The notes under the pieces are model-generated. The model saw nothing but the letters and a program-made list of their open reading frames with translations. It made no database searches and was not told where the DNA came from. This document shows positions 56,809 to 64,000 of a DNA stretch of 64,000 nucleotides, piece by piece. Every line of letters starts with the position of its first letter. The stretch's first letter is position 1. This DNA comes from Clarireedia homoeocarpa (Eukaryota > Ascomycota > Leotiomycetes > Helotiales > Rutstroemiaceae): positions 124,001 to 188,000 of the forward strand of contig LNKV01000039.1 in NCBI GenBank assembly GCA_001465935.1, written 5' to 3'. Made by a program: the position numbers and the translations under genes.

Positions 56809-58180
56809 TATTTTGGGGGAGGGGGACAGGGGTTGATCATTGCGGCGCGCGGGCGGGATGGATATTCATTCTTCTCAACAGATTCGAGTGCGGTTCGCCT
56901 GTTGTGTTTGATGAAAAGAGCTTGTTATCAGCGTGCGTATCTTGCTTGTCTTGCTCTGCTCGGTGAGCGAGGTTCACACGCTGGTGGGTGTGTAGGCGAG
57001 CAAGTCGGATGGAAATTTGGTGGCGGGTGTGGTCGATGGATAGATTAGACGGATTATCAATAGCTTCAAGCTTCAATACTTACGATCCCGCCATCGTGGT
57101 GGCAATGCATTCCATTTCATTTGATTTGATTTCATTTCCTTTCCTTTCATTTGGATAACGTATTCCTTCCTTTCTGCAAAGACATGACCCCATCACTCGG
57201 CATCCGTCCAAACGCTTCCATCCTGTCAAGCCATTGGTAGATGTCACAGCAATAATCGCATCATATGCAATATCTGAGGTCAATTATACAGAGAGTATAC
57301 GAGGCCCAAAGCTTGATACCTGGAAATCCTCTCGCGCAAGAGTTGGGGTTGCGAGGTTCCCTTGTCGCTGAGAGGCTTACGACAAAATCCACACCAACAT
57401 GGGTATTTGTACGGAGAACGTACCGCGCGCATGCCAACCGGGTACAGCCTACCTCTATTTCCGGAATGGAGTCTGCAGATGTGAGAATTGCAGATGAGAA
57501 GGTTGCAGGTGTACAGTACCAGTCTGCCAGTGAGAGGTACAACGTACAGAGAGGCGTCTGCAAATACAACGACTTTCTTGTGTCTCGCTTTGTGTTCGCA
57601 GGATGGCGAAGTGAAAGATGGCAAGGCAAAGGAAGTGAAGCAATTGGTAAATGCAGAAACTCTTATCGCAAACATGCTACTTTGGAAACCCGAGATCCGT
57701 GACTCCAACTCCGAGAACCTGCCGCTGGAGAGTAGAAAGTGTCGAATTTTGTTTATCAATGAAACCTGTTGCTTGCGAGAAGATCAAAGTTACTTTAGTA
57801 CTGTGAGATGTATATGTACCTACCGTATCCACACACCTTCATCTCACCAGAATAATATCGGCATTGGACTCTTCATGCCGTACGACTTCAACGAGATTAT
57901 GTCGGTCAGCCACAATCTATAAAACCTACATGCGGATCTCATCCCCCCCCCCTCCAAGAGATAAGGGAAAGGGAAAAAATAAAAAAATAAAAAAGCAAGA
58001 GCGCAAAATGTCAGCACGCGCATATCGAATTGTCAGCAAACTGAGGCGAATAAACCTACGGTAGGTGTGTTATGTTGTGTGTGTGTGTGTGTGTGTTATG
58101 CACCCCGTCTGTTCCGTGTTCCGTTCCGACCCCCGGAGGTGCAAGGAGCAAACTTATCAAATCGTTACATAAAGTTACAA

Positions 58181-58290
58181 GAAAAGGCAAAGAAAAGGCA
58201 AAGAAAGGGCAACGAAAGGGCAACGAAAGGGCAACGAAAGGGCAACGAAAGGGCAACGAAAGGGCAACGAAAAGGCAACGAAAAGGCAAG
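58181..58290. repeat. 11-bp tandem repeat (GAAAGGGCAAC)n
   Basis: About nine copies of GAAAGGGCAAC, flanked by slightly longer GAAAAGGCAAA variants. Strong purine strand asymmetry. Confidence 0.95.
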
Positions 58291-58877
58291 CAAGTCGACG
58301 TTAAGATTTGCTCTTCATGTTCATGGGGTGGAGGGAAGAAAGATGTTTGCCTCCCCGCCCGCCCGGATCTCAACAAGCTGAGCAGAGCACCCGGGGATTG
58401 GATCGCCCTCAACGATCACTTCGTATCCGAATGAAAATTTGCGACGTGCAAGGAAGAGAAGATGTACATCTCGCACCGTAAGATTTTCCTCCCTCCCACC
58501 TATCAAGCCTCCTTTGGCTTCCGACTACGGATCTCGTCTGGAAGCCGGCAACCTTAATTGCCCATCTGGGCAGAGTAGAGTGGTAGTGAAGGTGGTTGAG
58601 AAACGGCTGGTGCATGAGAAATCTCTCGTCTTTCCTCCACAGGATTGATGCTTCCGTCTATCATTGGTTACCTTGACCCTTCCTTGGTCCTCAGTAACCT
58701 TGGAGATACAGAACCTAGTAGCCACACAGCTATCGTACCAAAGCTTGATAGCTTCAAAGTATGCATTGAGCATCGCCAACTTTATTTCCCAATGTACTTG
58801 AAACTATTCCCCTCTGTTACTGGGGATGCTTGAGTTTGCGGGTTAACGTAAAACCATCACGAATGGGTAGATAGGCA

Positions 58878-58905
58878 CGCTGGACAGTACTGAGTACTGT
58901 CAGCG
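58878..58905. repeat. 28-bp near-perfect palindrome
   Basis: ACAGTACTGAGTACTGT is framed by CGCTG on the left and CAGCG on the right; only one extra G breaks symmetry. It could extrude as a cruciform or be a dimeric binding site. Confidence 0.85.
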
Positions 58906-61497
58906 TACGCGGCACTTGGCTCTGAGCAAGAGATGGGAAATTGGACTCCTGGCTCGCCAACCCTTTGTTCTCTCTCCCCTCGCGGCGCTTCGTTGGTGAG
59001 AGCGAGATCATTGAGGAGATAAGTGTACGATGGGTTTCTTCATCGACGATGTTGTACCCCTGTAATTGACGTTTGATACTCGATTACAAAGCGGATCCTT
59101 GAAAGGCATTTTACGCATTCTCTCCATTCTCATCGAAATCCCCATATTTCCCTTTTTACGCACAAACAATCGCTTCTTTACGGAGCTCACCAACAATCGC
59201 TTCTTTACGGAGCTCACCAACAATGAAAACCACAAACTTCAAAACATTCTCCTCCCCCAAGCCCCCTCTCCCCTCCCGGTCTGCTCTCTCTCCAAGCTTT
59301 CCAGCTCGTTCTCATTCCTGCTTTTCCTAACCAAGAAATAATCTTCTCCGTCCGGTCTAGGTTCTTTGATATGTTGACGCTACGCGGCACATGCTGGTCG
59401 ACAATACCCCGACTCGTGCAGATGGTGCACATTGTGGCTTACCCTTGGCGTTAGCCCCCCTGCTCAGCCATTTTCCGAGAATCTTTTTGGACGAATCAGC
59501 GTGGGGTGGTTGTCGATTTCGTTGATGGATTGTGGGTTTTCCTTTTGGGTGAGATTGCATTTTCACTGCCCCGTCCTAGTGTGCGACTGCTTGAACGAGA
59601 GCCTCAGCGGTTCTTGGAACGTCTAAGCCAAGCTGGATTCGGGAAGAGAGTTACTGTAGATTGGCGGGTATGTAAATAATGAGCAAGCAATTCTTGGGGA
59701 GGGTGAGGATGGCCATAGCATGGCATGGCATGGCATGGCATGACATGACATGACATGACTAGACTACGGCGTTGGACGTTCGATCTTTAGAGTTTTCACC
59801 TGACGAGCTGACTGACGAGTGTGTAGACGAGGAACCGACAACAACAGAAGGAGGGGAGACAGATTCATGCTCCAAAGTATACCTACCTTACCCTACTGTA
59901 CTCCAACATCTAGTAAACCAATGATTGCTGTCCATGATCACTGACACACACTGGGCGGACATACATATCTTTCCATGCTTGACATTACATTGCATAGGAA
60001 GTACAGACATACCTACATACACATACACATACATACATACAGCATACATACATACATGCTGTCGTAGATAGACAGTCGACAGCCGACAGTACATATCCCA
60101 CTTCCCTCAATCGCCTGCGTGCAGGAAAAATCTCATCACCATGATCATGTTCGTGGTCCCTCAAGCTTACACGATATCCATGTTCGGATCTTCAATGGAC
60201 TGATAGGTCTGGCAGCGTCTCCAGTACTCCATAAGTCTATGCTCAATTACATCTTGATACCACGGTACTTGTTGAGACAAATCAAACGTTTGTGGGCACT
60301 GGGGTAGGTTGGGGGGAAATGGGCTTTGTTGTCTGAAAGATCGATGTAGGATTGCAGATTTTCATACTAGTTGTTCTCCGTGTGCTCGAACCATAATGGA
60401 GAGAGCGCCGTCAACATTGCTACAGTAGGGCACTGGTTAGGTATGAAGGGGGGTTGTTGGAAGTTACACGTAGGTGACAGAGGGGATCCACGTTTATCCG
60501 CGCGATGGCGCCCACCCACCACACACGTCGTCCCGCGCCAAAAATAGTGAAGGGATGAAGTGGTTGAAGTGGAGTTTGGGAAGTGGGAAGGGGAGAGGGT
60601 TTTTTTTTTTCAAGGTTTTTTTCTTTAATGACCCTGACTCAAAGGAGTTCAAGGGAAGTAAGAAAAAAGAAGTCCAAGGAAATGGAGTACGGGAAAAGAA
60701 CTCATTTGGGCAGTGTGATGTGATAGGTAACTACTTCGTATCTGAGTAAGGCTATTCCACGGGCGGGTCAAGCAAAGAAAATGTCATAGCCCGCGAAAAG
60801 GATGATGAGGGTATTCTATATTTATGGATCTTGGCCCTACTCACAGACCAATCATAAAACACGGACTATCAGTTGTATCACTCAACAGGAGACTTTTTGG
60901 GGGGGGGAGAGGAGGTAGGTTTTCTGAATGCCTAGACAAGACGTACGACATTACGGATGCTGTACACCCAGAGAGAGGAACAGCACCAGAGTAGGAAAGA
61001 CGAATTCCCGCAACACTAAACCACGGCAGGTAACAAGAGTGTTTAGTTGTTCTTTTAACTCACGCTTCACCTGCAAGGACATTTCATGCCGTTACTGCTA
61101 CTGTACAAGTAGCCCGAGTTTTGGGGCTGTTTGGGCTTTTTGATGGGTGGGACGGATGGATGATGGGGGAGGGCAGTTATACACTACCAGGATGGTTTAG
61201 ATCCATGCAACAGCTACCTATCGTTGTCCTTCCCCCTCTCTGTCGTTCTATGCACAACGAACAACTCTGTTATTCCCCATCGAACCCTTACGAGCCAAGA
61301 CAGACGATGAGGATGGCGGAAGATGCTAAGAGGGGATGGCTGGGATGGTTGGGATGGGTTGAGATGGCGCCAATACACATACATTCACTTGGCCCGAAGG
61401 AGGCAATACTCGTGCAACGATGTACAGAAGTACCCAAGTCTGCGCTCACTCAACGGGCTACACGACAATCAAGAAAGCAAGAGAGAGTATCAGTAGC

Positions 61498-61582
61498 AAG
61501 AACAGTAGCAGTAGCAGTAGCAGTAGCAGTAGCAGTGGCAGTAGCAGTGGCAGTACCAATAGCAGTAGCAGTAGCAGTATCA
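61498..61582. repeat. (CAGTAG)n hexanucleotide repeat
   Basis: About a dozen CAGTAG/CAGTGG units in register. Confidence 0.95.
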
Positions 61583-61737
61583 AAATGAAGCAGCCACCGT
61601 AAAAAGCCGCACTTGAGGGTGCGGGTGCTAACCACATGTATACATTTCCACGCAATGGACAGCACGGAAAATCACAAATCTGGGCATTAAATTACCTAGT
61701 ACAGAAGAGTATGGGAGTATGGCGTTACCACTCGAAG

Positions 61738-61870
61738 CACCCAGCACCCAGCACCACGCACCACGCACCACGCACCCAGCACTACGCACCCAGCACCAGC
61801 ACCAGCACCAACACCAACACCAACACCGGCACCGGCACCAGCACCAGCAGCCAGCACCCAGCAGCCAGCT
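61738..61870. repeat. CACCAG/CACCAA/CACGCA imperfect hexamer array
   Basis: About 130 bp of CACC-based hexamers with several sub-variants (CACCCAG, CACCACG, CACCAA, CACCGG). Confidence 0.9.
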
Positions 61871-63493
61871 CCAAGGTCCAAGAAAGCAGGCAGGCCAAAC
61901 ACCCAAGCACGGGCGCTGCAGCCAATCCCGTGCGGCGGTGCACACGAATCATCGCGACCAGTCCCAAAGCGGGCAAATTTTCAAGATTAATTCCCTAGCC
62001 TCCTTGCAAAAACATCCCGGCAATCCGCCAATCCGTCAATCCACCAACCCACATACCCACATAATACCGAATCCTTGCTGCCCTTTGCAAATACCTTATT
62101 GCTTAATTCGAGTCGTCTTTCCCTCTTTTCCTCTCTTGCTCCTGCTCGCACCGTCCTGTGTCTGGTTGTGGTGTGCTTAATACCCTTTATTATCCCAGTT
62201 TTTTGTTTGATAAAAAAAAAGAGGTTCCTCCACATACACCACACCCACCTCCTCCTCCTCCTCCTCCTACCACACTGCACCACCCTCCACCACACCACAC
62301 CACACTACTCTGCACTACCTTTTCTTCAAGACATTTCAACGTCTTTTCCTCTCAATCGCTGCTGATTTACTCGTCCCGATTATCGACCCATATCTTGGTC
62401 TCGCAGGTCCCGCAGCAGCAGCAGCAGCAACAGCAACCACAGCGAAGAGGAAGATTTCTTCGATTCTTTTGCATCCACAGCAACCCGACTGCCATTTGGT
62501 CTATCGTCGCTGACGGCCTGGACTATATAATCCCAAGACGTCACCTCGCACCAGCTGCCTCTCCATCTGCGTCCACGTCCACGTTCAATCACATCGTTTC
62601 CGACATCCATTCAATATCCGCCGTTCGGCGTCCGTTGATCCTATCGAATCATCACGACACGATACCCACGAAATTCGCCTCCCCGTCCCACAAAAAGAAT
62701 CGATTCATTGAAAAAGGACAACAGATAGATAAAAGTCTAAAGTACAAAAACCAAGAAATCGAAAGCAGAGGGTGCGAGCTTGCTGTTTCCACCAACCATT
62801 TCAATAAACCCACACTCTCACCACACTACTCATCCTTATCTCGTACCCTTATACGGTCGACCTTGCCTTAATCCTTCGCCTACATACAAGAAGGGTCAGG
62901 ACCCTCGACAAGATTCTCTTACGACTTTCCGGTCTATCGCTCCTACCGTTGCTGAGGATATCCTTTTTGAAGCATTACTTGATCTGATAAGAGCTTTGTC
63001 GCTGGAATACGCACTTTGTTCTTTCTGGTCCGATTTTACTTCATAAATCCATCGACGAGCCATCCGGATCGTCCAAGAACTTTAACATCGTTCAAACAGT
63101 AAGTTGGCATATCTTTCTCCCTACCATCCCATCTTGTCTGCTGTACTCTTCTATGATAAAGCAGACGCACATCCTCTTGACCAACAGATTATCCACACTC
63201 TTCACAAATTCAAACCACTCCTACACTTCATCATCCCATATTCACGATTTATGCCCTTTGTTCAATCTTCCCGAATATTCACAATTATGAATGCGGCTGA
63301 CCCGTACTTTCCCCCAATAATCAGTCCACCTTCTTAGTCTCTTCCTTTATTTCTTCCCGTACTCAATGATAAGCAGGAACTAAACTTGCTACTTTCGACA
63401 TCCTCTCCCACCTGGTCGAATAGCCTTAACTCGTTACTCCTACAATTTCAATAGATCTCTCTTTCTCCTCGAGCGAAGGCGACCTCTCCTAGG
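61871..63493 (+). promoter_or_regulatory. Promoter and long leader of the 63,494 gene
   Basis: Pyrimidine-rich DNA with (CCT)n at about 62250-62270 and (CAG)n at 62407-62440, then A-rich and mixed sequence up to the ATG. A 237-codon frame at 62158-62871 lies here without domain resemblance and is read as leader or uORF sequence. A likely 5'-UTR intron is at 63099-63454. Confidence 0.5.
63099..63454 (+). other. Putative 5'-UTR intron
   Basis: Donor GTAAGT at 63099 and acceptor CAATAG ending 63454 bracket 356 bp, 40 bp upstream of the coding start. Long 5'-UTR introns are common in fungal regulatory genes. Other acceptors are possible. Confidence 0.4.
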
Positions 63494-64000
63494 ATGCCTT
63501 ACACACCTCCTTCTCATCGATCTCCCGCCCCGTCGACTGATAACTCTCCCGCCATCAGTCGTCGTTCCTCATATCAATCCAGCCCGGGCATGCATTCACA
63601 AAGACCCGAATTACCACGCTCAACATCCTACTTAACCAGACACCGAAGGACTCCCTCAGTTAAATCAAATGGATTCCAACAAAACCTAGAGCCAACACCA
63701 CCTGGAACCGCGGATAGCGAGAAGGGTCACCATGATACCACACACACCCTATCTGTCTCCAACAGTCTTCGACAATCTCCTCCACCGGTGACGGACGAAA
63801 CCAAGATGCCCATCGGCGTCGTCATGTCGCCTCCAGACTCGGCACAGAACTCGGATGAAGAAGATGTCGTGTTAAGGGGGAGAAAGCTGGAGAACTTGGA
63901 GGAGTTGCAAGCTGCTATCAGGGTTATCGAGCAACACCGAGAGAGCTCACCCAACAGGACATCGGCGGAGCTACAAAAGATCACACAAGCCATTTCAAAC
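63494..64000 (+). CDS. Conserved fungal Ser/Pro-rich protein, N-terminal part (cut by window edge)
   Basis: ATG at 63494 opens 169 codons with no stop before the window ends. The N-terminus MPYTPPSHRSPAPS, then ISRRSSYQSSPG, LPRSTSYLTRHRRTPSV, LRQSPPPV, GVVMSPPDSAQNSDEE and LENLEELQAAIRVIEQHRESSPN follow a pattern I associate with a conserved but poorly named fungal protein; I cannot assign a family with confidence. The segment is disordered, rich in SP/TP and RRxS sites (probable kinase targets), with one amphipathic helix near residues 130-145. Its very large upstream non-coding interval and apparent 5'-UTR intron suggest a heavily regulated gene. Confidence 0.8.
   Translation, partial: MPYTPPSHRSPAPSTDNSPAISRRSSYQSSPGMHSQRPELPRSTSYLTRHRRTPSVKSNGFQQNLEPTPPGTADSEKGHHDTTHTLSVSNSLRQSPPPVTDETKMPIGVVMSPPDSAQNSDEEDVVLRGRKLENLEELQAAIRVIEQHRESSPNRTSAELQKITQAISN

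Larger units (their letters stand above)
54400..61490. other. Gene desert, part 3, very dense simple repeats
   Basis: No supportable gene in about 7 kb. Besides the arrays listed separately, there are CATA/CGTA repeats (55178-55213), GTACT variants (56520-56560), a 15-bp unit with CGAAGTATAT (56685-56728), ACTTTCGTTT x5 (56759-56808), (GT)n (58072-58095), a CATGG/CATGA array (59715-59757) and CATACA repeats (60008-60058). Confidence 0.5.

Noticed and set aside
57265..57922. Several 120-160 codon frames on both strands
   Set aside because: Five frames are open at once, which indicates stop-poor composition rather than coding; no motif is shared with any family I know.
61628..61976. Trp/Cys/Gly-rich and Val/Leu-rich frames
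   Set aside because: Products of the CACCAG hexamer array read in different frames.
62158..62871. 237-codon frame upstream of the 63,494 gene
   Set aside because: Pro/His/Ser low complexity from CCT and CAG repeats, lies in the probable leader; kept only as possible uORF-bearing sequence.
1..64000. tRNA, rRNA or CRISPR arrays
   Set aside because: Scanned by eye for T-loop/GTTCRA signatures, rRNA blocks and spaced repeats; none found. A short or intron-bearing tRNA could be missed without a covariance-model search.

Overview
The window looks like nuclear DNA of a filamentous ascomycete, most likely Leotiomycetes/Helotiales (Sclerotiniaceae-like; genus not determinable here). Grounds: introns of mostly 45-112 bp with GTRNGT donors, CTAAY-type branch sites and YAG acceptors; fungal-specific families (HeLo-like, velvet, 2EXR/F-box-like, berberine-bridge oxidoreductase, RNase T1-type); and AT-rich stretches where repeats carry transition-type stop codons as expected of RIP (repeat-induced point mutation). 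No bacterial, organellar or viral genes were recognised. All gene models were built by hand from splice signals and family conservation.

Layout. 0.2-4.2 kb: a long multidomain protein with an N-terminal HeLo-like region, a pseudokinase and a C-terminal trypsin-like protease with a visible His/Asp/Ser triad; this is the most interesting gene here. 5.5-7.7 kb (-): arginyl-tRNA synthetase with a mitochondrial presequence and an internal second Met. 9.0-9.6 kb (-): a short velvet-domain protein. 9.6-18.8 kb: gene-poor, with two weak small-ORF candidates. 18.8-20.5 kb: MFS sugar/sugar-acid transporter. 22.5-23.5 kb: secreted Gly/His-rich repeat protein. 24.9-25.1 kb: small hypothetical ORF. 25.6-26.2 kb (-): RNase T1/N1-family enzyme whose spliced model lacks a signal peptide. 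27.0-27.9 kb: 2EXR/F-box-like protein.

28.2-32.8 kb holds three enzymes side by side: a secreted FAD oxidoreductase (BBE type), a flavin-reductase-like FMN-binding protein and a P-loop sulfotransferase-like protein; they may be a small accessory metabolic group. They border an AT-rich, repeat-scarred island (32.8-38.7 kb) with a degraded LTR, a RIP-mutated casein kinase 1 pseudogene that keeps an intron, and a TIR element. 38.7-39.9 kb: secreted GH16 glucanase. 40.2-41.2 kb (-): class II ketose-bisphosphate aldolase.

41.2-63.5 kb is a gene desert of about 22 kb. It has a perfect 17-bp inverted repeat flanked by TA, a solo LTR with a 5-bp target-site duplication (43.0 kb), and from about 48 kb onward very dense microsatellites. 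It ends in a long pyrimidine-rich 5' leader with a probable UTR intron, leading into a conserved fungal Ser/Pro-rich protein at 63,494 that runs off the window. The window therefore alternates ordinary secretory/carbon-use genes with two unusually long non-coding intervals (9 kb and 22 kb) and one RIP-degraded island.
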